The translations under genes and the position numbers were made by a program. Of a stretch of DNA of 10,044 bases, positions 1-7,528 are shown one piece after another (position 1 is the stretch's first letter; each line of letters opens with the position of its first letter). The notes under the pieces were generated by a model. The model searched no databases. It was not told where the DNA came from and was given only the letters and a program-made list of their open reading frames with translations. The stretch lies in the NCBI GenBank assembly GCA_002441465.1, contig DJWE01000057.1, forward strand, positions 1-10,044, in the 5' to 3' direction. This stretch comes from Propionibacteriaceae bacterium UBA6238. Lineage in GTDB: Bacteria; Actinomycetota; Actinomycetes; Propionibacteriales; Propionibacteriaceae.

Positions 1-2
1 CC

Positions 3-3000
3 CCCACCCCACCAGCCCCTCCCTCAACCGCTGCCACGTCCGCTGCCGGTCCGGTGGCGGTCCCGGTGGCGGTCCCGGCGGTGGGGTTTCGGGTTGGGGG
101 GCAGGACGGTTTGGCGCCGTCGGGGGCGGTGGCCAGGTTCGATGCCAACGTGGCCGCGATCCGCGTCCTTCACCGGGTGCAGGCCGAGGGCCGCCCGGCG
201 ACGGAGGGGGAGCAGGAGGTGTTGGCCCGGTGGGGGTCGTGGGGGGCTCAGGGCCTGTCGCAGATCTTCGACGAGTCCCGCCTAGATCATGCGCAGCGAC
301 GCCAGATGTTGCGGGAGCTGCTGGACCCGGCTGCCTACGATGCTGCGCGCCGCACCACGATCAACGCGCACTACACGCATGTGGAGTATGCCCGAGCGAT
401 CTGGGACACGCTGATCGAACTCGGCGCCCCCACCACCGGGGGGCGGGTGTTGGAGCCAGGCTGCGGGGCGGGGGTGTTCATCGGGACCGCCCCGGAGGCG
501 GTGTCGATGATGGGCGTCGAGCTCGACCCGACCACCGCCGCCATCGCCGCCCTGCTGTATCCAGCGGCGCGGATCCGTGCCGAGTCGTTTGCCGAGACCC
601 GCCTACCGGGCGGGTACTTCGACGCCGTGGTCGGCAACGTGCCGTTCGCTGATGTCCGGCTCCATGACCCGCTGCACAACCCGCACCACTACGTGATGCA
701 CAACCACTTCCTGTCCAAATCGGTGCAGCTGACCCGCCCCGGCGGCCTGGTCGCGGTGCTGACCAGCCACTACACCCTCGACTCGCGTGACCCGGCCCAT
801 CGCCGCGACCTGCACCACCTCGCCGACCTGGTCGGCGTCATCCGGCTCCCCACCGGCGCCCACACCGCAGCCGCCGGCACCGAAGCCGTCACCGATCTGC
901 TGATCCTCCGCCGCCGCGTCGAAGGGGAGGCTCCGGGGGAGGATGACTGGATCTTCACCGACCCGGTCACCCTCCCCGGACCCCACGGCACCGAGGAAAC
1001 CCTCCACATCAACCGTCGCCTGACCGCCAACCCGTCGCTGGTGCTCGGCCAGCCGGAATGCAGGGTCGGGATGCACGGCGTCGCAGGCCTCCACATCACC
1101 CCCACCCCCGACCTCGACACCAGCGAAGCCCTCCGAGAAGCCCTCGCGGGGATCACCCGGCAGGCCCGGGAGAGGGGGTGGACGTTCACACCCTCCACCG
1201 GCGACTCGCCTGCGGTGGTGGGGGAGGGGGTGGCTGAGCGGGATGGGCATCTGACCGCGCACCCTGATGGCCGGTTCACCGTGGTCTCCGAGGGCGTGAA
1301 CGTGGCGGTGGAGGTCCCGGTCAGGCAGCGGGTCGAGGTGCGGGCCCTGCTCGAGCTGCGGGACCAGGCCCGGACCGTGATCGCGGCCGAGACCACCGCC
1401 GCCGACAACGATCCCGGGTTGGAGGAGGACCGGCGACGGCTGCTGCGCTCATGGGAACGCTACGTCGAGACGTTCGGGCCGATCAACCGGTTCACGTTGA
1501 CGCAGCCGAAAGACCCGACCCGCAGACCGGCGCGGTTGATACCGGCGGCGGTGCGGCTGGTAACCCGCCTCGACCCCTACGGTCCGCTGGTCGCGGCCCT
1601 GGAACGCTTCGACGACGACACCGGCCTGGCTCTGCCCGCCGGGTTGCTGACCGCCCGGCAGATCGTGCCCCGGGAACCCGTCACCTCGGCCGAGACACCC
1701 TCGGATGCGGTCAGTGTCAGCCTGGACACCCTCGGCCGCGTCGACCTGCCCACCATCGCCGCCCTGCTGGGCTGCGACCAGACCCAGGCACGACAACGGA
1801 TTGATGATCTGGTGTTCGACACCCCCACCCCCGACGGCGACAGCAGCGGTGTGGTGCTGCGGGCCGAGTACCTCTCCGGCAACGTCCGCGACAAACTCGA
1901 CCTCGCCCGCCAGGCGGCCACCGTCGATCCCCGCTGGCAGCACAACGTGACCGCGCTACGGGCCGTGCTGCCCCCCGACCTGGGCCCAGGAGACATCACC
2001 GCCGCGCTGGGGGCGGTGTGGATCCCGGCCGAGGATCACACCTTGTTCATGCGCGAAGTCCTGCAGGATCGGCAGGCGAAGGTGACTCATATTCATGGCT
2101 CCGAGTGGGTGGTCGAGGGCAACAAGTGGTCGATGTCGGCCACCCACGATTGGGGGACCCGCCGGCTCACCGCCCCCGAACTGATCCAACGTCTCCTGAC
2201 CCAGACGCAGATCCTGGTCAAGGACACCCACACCGACCGTGACGGCCGGACAATCGACACGTTGAACGCCACCGAAACCGAGGCCGCGCAGGAGAAAGCC
2301 CGGCTGCTCGCGCAGCGGTTCGCCGGGTGGGTGTGGGAGGACCCCGAGCGTGGCGCGCGGCTGCAGGCCGAGTACAACCGCCGGTTCAACTCCATCGTGC
2401 TGCGCGACTACAGCGCCGAAGGCCAACAGCTCACGTTCCCCGGTTTGGTGCGCTCGTTCACCCCGCGGCCGCATCAGCGGGCGGCGGTCGCGCGGATGCT
2501 CAACGAGCCCTCCGTGGGCCTGTTCCACGTCGTCGGCGCCGGGAAGACCGCGGAGATGATCATCGGCGCCACCGAACTGAAACGCCTCCAGATGATCCGC
2601 AAACCCGCGATCGTGGTGCCCAACAACCTGCTGGCGCAGTTCACCCGCGACTGGATGCAGCTCTACCCCCACGCCACAGTCCTGGCCGCCGGCGCCGATG
2701 ACGTCACCGCCGACAAACGCCGCGCGTTCGTCGCCCGCGTCGCCGCCAACGACTGGGACGCGGTCATCCTCACCCGCACCGCCTTCCAAGCCCTCTCCCT
2801 GGACCCGCGCCGGGAACTGGACTACCTCACCGACCAGACCCGCGACATCCGCGCCGCCCTGACCCGGCTCGCTCGCGCCGGCGGCCGCGCCGAATCCCGC
2901 GTCAAGGCCATCGAGAAGCAGATCCTGCGCGCCGAAGAGAAACTCAAAGCCAAACTCGACCAGCCCCGCGACCCCGGGATCAGCTTCGAAGAAACCGGCA

Positions 3001-5270
3001 TCGACTACCTGGTCATCGACGAACTCCACGACTACAAGAACCTGCGCGTCGCCTCGAACATCCCCGGCGCCTCCATCGACGGCTCACAACGGTCCCAGGA
3101 CCTCGACGCGAAACTGTGGTTCCTGCGGGCACGCTACGGGCATCGCGTGATCACCGGCGCCACCGCCACCCCGATCGCGAACTCCGTCACCGAGATGTAC
3201 GTCATGCAGCACTACCTCGCCCCCCACCTCCTCACCCATGCCGGGATCAACGACTTCGACTCCTGGGCCGCGACCTTCGGGGAAGTGGTCACCGGCTTCG
3301 AAACCAACATCACCGGCGACAAGTTCCAACTCCGCGCCAGATTCGCCCGCTTCACCAACGTTCCCGAACTCCTCACCATGTTCCACTCCTTCGGCGACGT
3401 GAAAACCGCCGCCGACCTCAACCTGCCCGTCCCCACCATCACCCCCCGCCACGACGGCACCCCCCTCCCACAACTCCTCACCGTCACAAAATCCGACGCC
3501 CTGGCCGGCTACATCGACGAGCTGGCCGACCGCGTCGACCTGATCGCCGGCCGACAGGTCGACCCCCGCGACGACAACATGCTCAAAATCGGCAACGACG
3601 GCCGCCTCGCCGCCCTCGACATGCGCCTGGTCACCGACCCCGACCACCACCCCCTCCTCCACGAACCCGGCAAAGTCGACATCGCCGCCGCCGAACTCAC
3701 CCGCATCTGGCACACCACCAAAAACCAGGAGTATCTGGATCCGGCCACCGGCCAGCCATCCCCGATCCGCGGCGGGCTGCAGATCGTGTTCTGTGACCTG
3801 TCGACCCCCAGCGACCAGTGGAACATCTACCACGAGCTCCGCGACCAGCTCCACGCCAACGGACTCCCACCCGGATCGGTGCGGTTCATCCACGACGCCA
3901 CCACCGACCAGGCCAAAGCCCGCCTGTTCGCCGACGCCCGCAGCGGGAAGATCGCCGTGCTGATCGGCTCCACCGCGAAAATGGGCACCGGCACCAACGT
4001 CCAAGACCGCGCCCTCCACGTCATGCACCTCGACGCCCCCTGGCGACCCGCCGACGTCACCCAACGCGAAGGCCGCGCCATCCGCCAAGGCAACCAGAAC
4101 ACCACCGTCCAGATCAGCCAGGTCATCACCGAAGGCTCCTTCGACACCTACATGTGGCAAACCCTCGAACGGAAAGGCCGGTTCATCGACCAGATCATGC
4201 GCGGCACCCTGGGCGGCGCCCGCGACATCGAAGACGTCTCCGAAGCCACGCTCAGCTTCGCCGAATTCAAAGCCATCGCCTCCGGTAACCCCCTCCTCCT
4301 CCACCACGCCGAAGCCCAACACGACCTGGCCCGTCTCACCCGCCTCCACGAGGCGCACAAGCACACCCAGATCGCGCTCAGACACACCATCAGCAGCAGC
4401 CAGCACACCATCGAGCACCTCACCGGCCGGCTCCCCGAACTCCACGCCGCCGCCGCACTCAGCGTGCCGACAGCGGGTGACGCGTTCCAGATCACCCTCC
4501 ACGGTCAGCGCTACACCAAGCGCGGCGACGCCGCCGACGAGCTGCACGCCATGTTCGCCCTGCTGAACCTCCGCCCCGACCAGCCTCTCGACCTCGGCCC
4601 TGTCGCCGAGCTCGGCGGCCACCAGATCCAGATGACCGCACTCGGCAACGGCAACATCGCCTTCACCCTCACCGCCGCCGGCGACACCCCCACCGTCACG
4701 ATCCCGCACGCCGATCTCGGGAACCCGCAGAAAGGCACCCTCACCAAACTCGAGAACCTGATCAGCCGAGCCCTGCCGGCCCTCATCGCCGGCCACGAGG
4801 AATCACTGGCCGAACACCAGACCCGTCACGCGCACGCCACCGCCCTCCACGGGCAACCCTTCCCCCACCAGGACGACCTCGACACCGCCCGACAGCACTA
4901 CACCGCCATCAACGAACAACTCACCCACCAAACCCCCCTCACCAGCCCCGACGACGCCGTCGACGCCGTCGACCGTGATCAGGAACGGTTCGACACCTGG
5001 GCACACGCCACCAACCCCGCCCTCCTCACCGACCCCAACCGCGACACCACCCGCGGCCACCTGACCCGACTCGCCCACCTCGGCGCCGACCTCGATCACC
5101 TCTCCACACGCCTCAAAGGCCTCCACCCCGAGGCCATCCACCGCGCCCTCGAAACCAACCTCCGACAACGAACCACACCCCCGCCGAGCAGCAGCACCAC
5201 CCTGCACACGACCCAGCATCCGATGGGTCACACCCGGTCGACGGCGCCCCGGCACACGCCACCCAGATAG
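3..5270 (+). CDS. N6-adenine DNA methyltransferase-SNF2/DEAD-like helicase fusion, DarB/conjugative-element type (5' partial)
   Basis: A giant cytoplasmic DNA-acting protein. Residues are counted from the GTG at 54. A family-typical N-terminal stretch (NVAAIRVLHRVQAEGRPAT, about 32-50) leads into a SAM-dependent methylase with motif I LEPGCGAG at 133-140 and motif IV GNVPF at 194-198, followed by an RPGG/TSHYTLD block. A middle region carries YLSGNVRDKL (606-615) and LGAVWIP (652-658), both familiar from this family. The helicase half has a PHQRAAVARML block near 805, Walker A GAGKT (828-832), a coiled-coil insertion (about 917-972), DELH (989-992), GATATP (1035-1040), GTGTNVQDRAL, and QREGRAIRQG (1337-1346, arginine finger). 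A helicase-associated C-terminal region of about 350 residues and a Pro/Thr-rich tail follow. Relatives include phage P1 DarB, which protects against type I restriction, and large proteins of conjugative elements. The role here is inferred. No stop lies between the window edge and 54, and the GTG at 54 lacks a ribosome site, so the gene probably begins upstream. All helicase motifs look intact and no frameshift is seen. Confidence 0.85.
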   Translation, partial: PTPPAPPSTAATSAAGPVAVPVAVPAVGFRVGGQDGLAPSGAVARFDANVAAIRVLHRVQAEGRPATEGEQEVLARWGSWGAQGLSQIFDESRLDHAQRRQMLRELLDPAAYDAARRTTINAHYTHVEYARAIWDTLIELGAPTTGGRVLEPGCGAGVFIGTAPEAVSMMGVELDPTTAAIAALLYPAARIRAESFAETRLPGGYFDAVVGNVPFADVRLHDPLHNPHHYVMHNHFLSKSVQLTRPGGLVAVLTSHYTLDSRDPAHRRDLHHLADLVGVIRLPTGAHTAAAGTEAVTDLLILRRRVEGEAPGEDDWIFTDPVTLPGPHGTEETLHINRRLTANPSLVLGQPECRVGMHGVAGLHITPTPDLDTSEALREALAGITRQARERGWTFTPSTGDSPAVVGEGVAERDGHLTAHPDGRFTVVSEGVNVAVEVPVRQRVEVRALLELRDQARTVIAAETTAADNDPGLEEDRRRLLRSWERYVETFGPINRFTLTQPKDPTRRPARLIPAAVRLVTRLDPYGPLVAALERFDDDTGLALPAGLLTARQIVPREPVTSAETPSDAVSVSLDTLGRVDLPTIAALLGCDQTQARQRIDDLVFDTPTPDGDSSGVVLRAEYLSGNVRDKLDLARQAATVDPRWQHNVTALRAVLPPDLGPGDITAALGAVWIPAEDHTLFMREVLQDRQAKVTHIHGSEWVVEGNKWSMSATHDWGTRRLTAPELIQRLLTQTQILVKDTHTDRDGRTIDTLNATETEAAQEKARLLAQRFAGWVWEDPERGARLQAEYNRRFNSIVLRDYSAEGQQLTFPGLVRSFTPRPHQRAAVARMLNEPSVGLFHVVGAGKTAEMIIGATELKRLQMIRKPAIVVPNNLLAQFTRDWMQLYPHATVLAAGADDVTADKRRAFVARVAANDWDAVILTRTAFQALSLDPRRELDYLTDQTRDIRAALTRLARAGGRAESRVKAIEKQILRAEEKLKAKLDQPRDPGISFEETGIDYLVIDELHDYKNLRVASNIPGASIDGSQRSQDLDAKLWFLRARYGHRVITGATATPIANSVTEMYVMQHYLAPHLLTHAGINDFDSWAATFGEVVTGFETNITGDKFQLRARFARFTNVPELLTMFHSFGDVKTAADLNLPVPTITPRHDGTPLPQLLTVTKSDALAGYIDELADRVDLIAGRQVDPRDDNMLKIGNDGRLAALDMRLVTDPDHHPLLHEPGKVDIAAAELTRIWHTTKNQEYLDPATGQPSPIRGGLQIVFCDLSTPSDQWNIYHELRDQLHANGLPPGSVRFIHDATTDQAKARLFADARSGKIAVLIGSTAKMGTGTNVQDRALHVMHLDAPWRPADVTQREGRAIRQGNQNTTVQISQVITEGSFDTYMWQTLERKGRFIDQIMRGTLGGARDIEDVSEATLSFAEFKAIASGNPLLLHHAEAQHDLARLTRLHEAHKHTQIALRHTISSSQHTIEHLTGRLPELHAAAALSVPTAGDAFQITLHGQRYTKRGDAADELHAMFALLNLRPDQPLDLGPVAELGGHQIQMTALGNGNIAFTLTAAGDTPTVTIPHADLGNPQKGTLTKLENLISRALPALIAGHEESLAEHQTRHAHATALHGQPFPHQDDLDTARQHYTAINEQLTHQTPLTSPDDAVDAVDRDQERFDTWAHATNPALLTDPNRDTTRGHLTRLAHLGADLDHLSTRLKGLHPEAIHRALETNLRQRTTPPPSSSTTLHTTQHPMGHTRSTAPRHTPPR
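51..86 (+). repeat. 12-bp tandem repeat in the Pro/Val/Ala linker of the methylase-helicase
   Basis: The unit ccggtggcggtc occurs twice exactly (51-62 and 63-74), and a degenerate third copy follows (75-86). In frame it reads PVAV-PVAV-PAVG and continues a Pro/Ala/Thr/Ser-rich stretch from the window edge. It looks like a low-complexity inter-domain linker, which supports the view that the gene starts upstream. It may be prone to slippage. Confidence 0.6.
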
Positions 5271-5279
5271 AGGCCAAGC

Positions 5280-5324
5280 GGGACCTCGGCCTTCGGGGGA
5301 GATCCCGGGTCACTCAACCCAGGA
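5280..5324. terminator. Possible bidirectional terminator hairpins between convergent genes
   Basis: The 58-bp gap between the two convergent stop codons holds two imperfect hairpins. At 5280-5306, GGGA/TCCC, CTC/GAG and CC/GG pair around a TTC loop, with three mismatches. At 5303-5324, TCC-GGGT pairs with ACCC-GGA around a 6-nt loop, with one mismatch. The two overlap by 4 nt and would compete. No U-tract follows on either strand, so intrinsic termination is only inferred from position and structure. Confidence 0.35.
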
Positions 5325-5328
5325 GGGG

Positions 5329-6330
5329 TCAGGAGCGGCGTTTGGGCGCCGGGCCCAGCGCCTCGGCGCGGATGGCCCGCTCCTGGTAGACGTGCAGCTC
5401 CTCGCGCGCCTGGGTGATCTCGGCCTGGCGTTGGTGGAGTTGGGCGTCGAAGGCCGCCTGCAGGTCCGCCACCCGCTGGTCAGCATGGACACGTTCGCGT
5501 TGCGTCTCCACGCGGGCCGCGTCACGCTCGGCCGTCAGGACCGCGGCAGCCCCCTGGAGCTCCCCGACCTTCACGCGCAAGGCTTCGGTCTCGGCAACGG
5601 CCTTCTCAGCGCGGGACTGCGCCGCGGCAAGAGCATGCTGCGTCTCCTCACCGCGGGCCAGGGCCTCATCGCGCTGCGTGACCATGTCGGCCATCTCGGA
5701 CCTGGCGACGGCCACGTCGTCGCGCAGCTGCGTCTGCACCTCATCGGCGTGCGCCAGCGCCTCGGCCATGACCTGCTGCACGGCGGCGAGCTCCGCGACG
5801 ATCGATTCCCGGGCCAGAGTCGAGTCATGCAGGTCTTGGCGGGCCTGGGCCAGGGCCGCGGTCAGCTCCTCGACGGCCGCGGTGGCCTCCGTGGCCGCGG
5901 CGTCCGCCTCAGCCTTCTCGGCCTCCGCTCGACGCTGACCCTGCTCGGCCCGGGTCGCGCGCGCGTTGGCTGTGGCGACCTGCTCGGCCGCCTCACTCGA
6001 CACCGCTTCCAGCTGCGCCTCCACCGCTTCCGGGTCACCGACGGTACGCAGCTCCTCGACCAGAACAGTGAGCTGCTGACCGAGATGCTCGATCATCCCG
6101 GTGACCTGACCAGTGATCATGCTCGCCCGCTGCCGCGCCGCATCCACCGGGAACGCCTCCACCGGGCGAGGCCCCTCGGCCTGCTTCTGCCGAGCCCGCC
6201 ACGCCGCCGCCCGAGTGTGCTGCCGATCATCGCAGTACTCCGACGGACGCCCCACACCCTCCGAAGACGACACCGCCGGCCGCTCACACCCCGGGAACCG
6301 ACACACCCGCTGCACAGTCTCAATCGTCAT
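5329..6330 (-). CDS. KfrA-like coiled-coil protein with N-terminal Cys/His (zinc-finger-like) motif
   Basis: A 333-residue protein from ATG 6330 (MTIETVQRV). The N-terminus has C10-x4-C15, then C33-x4-H38 followed by the basic stretch TRAAAWRARQK. This Cys/His spacing fits a small zinc-binding, possibly DNA-binding, module. From about residue 75 to 320 the chain is almost purely Ala/Glu/Gln/Arg with heptad-like periodicity, and the end is basic (PKRRS). No signal peptide or membrane segment is seen. The layout (short N-terminal DNA-binding unit plus long alanine-rich coiled coil) resembles KfrA proteins of plasmids, which autoregulate and aid partition; sequence homology is not claimed. An ATG 11 codons further up (6363) is open in frame, but its leader would run through the 10-bp repeats, and 6330 has TATGGT-N6-ATG just upstream plus a possible weak GGTGA ribosome site. 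The gene is divergent from the MarR operon and convergent with the methylase-helicase. Confidence 0.72.
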   Translation of the reverse strand: MTIETVQRVCRFPGCERPAVSSSEGVGRPSEYCDDRQHTRAAAWRARQKQAEGPRPVEAFPVDAARQRASMITGQVTGMIEHLGQQLTVLVEELRTVGDPEAVEAQLEAVSSEAAEQVATANARATRAEQGQRRAEAEKAEADAAATEATAAVEELTAALAQARQDLHDSTLARESIVAELAAVQQVMAEALAHADEVQTQLRDDVAVARSEMADMVTQRDEALARGEETQHALAAAQSRAEKAVAETEALRVKVGELQGAAAVLTAERDAARVETQRERVHADQRVADLQAAFDAQLHQRQAEITQAREELHVYQERAIRAEALGPAPKRRS

Positions 6331-6336
6331 AACGTC

Positions 6337-6370
6337 ACCATACCATAACGCTACGTAACGCAACGTAACG
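6337..6370 (-). promoter_or_regulatory. Promoter and candidate autoregulatory operator of the coiled-coil gene
   Basis: On the - strand, two overlapping TATGGT boxes (6347-6342 and 6342-6337) precede the ATG. The nearer one leaves exactly 6 nt before 6330, as expected for a leaderless transcript. Immediately upstream are two near-palindromes of pattern CG-NN-ACGT-NN-CG (6349-6360 and 6359-6370) that share one CG, so the repeats ctacgtaacg and caacgtaacg are phased by 10 bp. One-helical-turn spacing is typical of sites bound cooperatively. Binding by the coiled-coil protein is inferred from KfrA-type autoregulation. No convincing -35 box was found. Confidence 0.5.
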
Positions 6371-6430
6371 AAAGATGACGAAAACGAAACGAACCTTGGT
6401 CGGCGTTGGTGCCGCAGCGACCCTCGGCGC

Positions 6431-6461
6431 GCACTTTGCTTTAGCGTCTAAAGTGCATGGT
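6431..6461 (+). promoter_or_regulatory. MarR-type palindromic operator overlapping the -10 of the redox operon
   Basis: CTTTAG-cgt-CTAAAG (6439-6453) is a perfect 6-bp inverted repeat with a 3-bp spacer, the size and form of MarR-family operators. A second perfect 7-bp pair, GCACTTT/AAAGTGC (6431-6437 and 6450-6456), overlaps it. A -10-like TAAAGT (6449-6454) lies in the right arm, 7 nt before GTG 6462, so a bound repressor would cover the promoter. The MarR gene is the second gene of this operon, so negative autoregulation is the natural reading. No clear -35 box or ribosome site is seen, which points to a leaderless mRNA. Confidence 0.6.
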
Positions 6462-7091
6462 GTGAGTGTTGTTGCGTTGTTCGGTGCCACCGGCGGCACG
6501 GGTCGCAGGGTGTTGACCAGGCTGGTGGCTGCCGGTCACGGGGTGCGGGTGTTGGTGCGTGACCCTGCCCGGCTCCCCGCGGTCGACGGGGCTGTGGTGG
6601 TGGTCGGTGACGTCCTCGACCCGGCCGCGGTGGGGGAGACGGTCGCCGGGTCGCAGACCGTGATCAGTGTGGTCGGGCAGGTGAAAGGTTCCCCGCCCAC
6701 GTTGCAGACCGACGGGACAAGGCTGATCGTCGAGGCGATGCACCGCCACGGCGTGTCGCGGTTGATCACCTTGTCCGGTGGCGGGCTCCGCGCCGAGCAG
6801 GACCGGCCCCAATTGCCCGATCGGATCATCCGTGGGCTGCTGCGCCTGTTGGCCGGGCATGTGCTGGCCGATGCCGAGGGCCACCTCACGGTGCTGCAGG
6901 GCTCCGGGTTGGACTGGACGGTGGTGCGGGGACCGCGACTGACCGACGACCCCGGCCTGGGCCGGTACCGGGTCGGGTGGGTCGGGGTGGATGCCAGCAC
7001 CAAGATCGCGCGGGATGATCTGGCTGACTTCATCGTCACCCAACTCGACGATCAGCGGTTCATCCGGCGGATGCCGTTCGTGAGCCACTGA
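6462..7091 (+). CDS. NAD(P)-binding Rossmann-fold reductase-like protein (atypical SDR, NmrA/biliverdin-reductase-B-like)
   Basis: A cytoplasmic protein of 209 residues. It opens with beta-1 VVALFGATGGTG, the GxxGxxG dinucleotide-binding loop (G8, G11, G14). VRVLVRDPARL follows, whose Arg after beta-2 (R33) favours NADP(H). VVGDVLD, TVISVVGQ and SRLITLSGGG follow as in atypical short-chain dehydrogenases. LDWTVVRGPRLTDD near the end and a late DDLADFIVTQL helix are typical of the NAD(P)H-binding/flavin-reductase-like branch. The classical SDR YxxxK is absent, as expected for this branch. The substrate is unknown. An ATG at 6375 would add 29 residues but would place the palindromic operator inside the gene, and the Rossmann strand should begin the protein, so GTG 6462 is chosen. 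The stop overlaps the MarR start by 1 nt, so translation is coupled. Confidence 0.8.
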   Translation: MSVVALFGATGGTGRRVLTRLVAAGHGVRVLVRDPARLPAVDGAVVVVGDVLDPAAVGETVAGSQTVISVVGQVKGSPPTLQTDGTRLIVEAMHRHGVSRLITLSGGGLRAEQDRPQLPDRIIRGLLRLLAGHVLADAEGHLTVLQGSGLDWTVVRGPRLTDDPGLGRYRVGWVGVDASTKIARDDLADFIVTQLDDQRFIRRMPFVSH

Positions 7092-7528
7092 TGAGCGGCC
7101 GGGACACGCTGATCGGTGGCGCGATCGAGGCGATCGTGATGTGGACCAGGGTCATGGACTCGCATCGGATGATCCCCTTCGGGGAACTGAACCTGAGCCG
7201 GGCCCAGCTGGAGGTGCTGTTCCACATCGCCCACAGCCCGTCCCCGGCCACCCCCGGAGCGATCGCTGCCCGGCTCGGGGTCACCGCCGGGGCCGTCACC
7301 CAGCTCGTCGCCGGGCTGAGCGACCTGGGCCTGGTCCGGCAGGACCGAGACACCGTCGACGGCCGGCGCCGGCTCCTGGTCCTTGAACCCACCGCCCAGC
7401 AGCAGGTGGCAGGGTTCGAGCAGGCGATCATCGACGAGTTGTCCCCGCGGTTCGACGCCCTCAGCGATGCAGAGCTCGCGACCCTGACCGGGCTGCTGGC
7501 CCGCACCACCAGCGAGGCCACCCGATGA
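7091..7528 (+). CDS. MarR-family winged-helix transcriptional regulator
   Basis: 145 residues, the normal MarR size. A helical N-terminal dimerisation segment leads to LSRAQLEVLFHI (36-47). The winged helix-turn-helix TPGAIAARLGVTAGAVTQLVAGLSDLG follows at 54-80. The wing D(T)VDGRRRLLVLEPTA is the family signature of Asp and Arg residues (88-94). A C-terminal helix (FDALSDAELATLTGLLART) completes the dimer interface. No cysteine is present, so a thiol switch of the OhrR type is unlikely; a small-molecule ligand is more plausible. The ATG overlaps the previous stop (TGATG), and the stop overlaps the next start (ATGA). This middle position between two NAD(P)-binding proteins suggests it controls its own operon through the palindrome at 6439-6453 (inference). 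Confidence 0.9.
   Translation: MSGRDTLIGGAIEAIVMWTRVMDSHRMIPFGELNLSRAQLEVLFHIAHSPSPATPGAIAARLGVTAGAVTQLVAGLSDLGLVRQDRDTVDGRRRLLVLEPTAQQQVAGFEQAIIDELSPRFDALSDAELATLTGLLARTTSEATR

Noticed and set aside
1956..3029. - strand open frame of 357 residues opposite the methylase-helicase
   Set aside because: Antisense shadow of a real coding region, with no recognisable domain or ribosome site.
3084..4796. Long - strand open frame (570 residues) opposite the helicase
   Set aside because: Its product is Gly/Val/Glu-rich low complexity with no motifs. It mirrors the strongly biased codons of the helicase, whose motifs are unmistakable on the other strand.
5392..6348. + strand open frame of 318 residues opposite the coiled-coil gene
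   Set aside because: The translation is Arg/Leu/His-rich without domain features, whereas the - strand gives a coherent zinc-motif plus coiled-coil protein with a promoter.
6375..6461. 29-residue N-terminal extension of the first redox gene from ATG 6375
   Set aside because: It has no good ribosome site, reads through the palindromic operator, and precedes the Rossmann beta-1 strand that normally starts this family.
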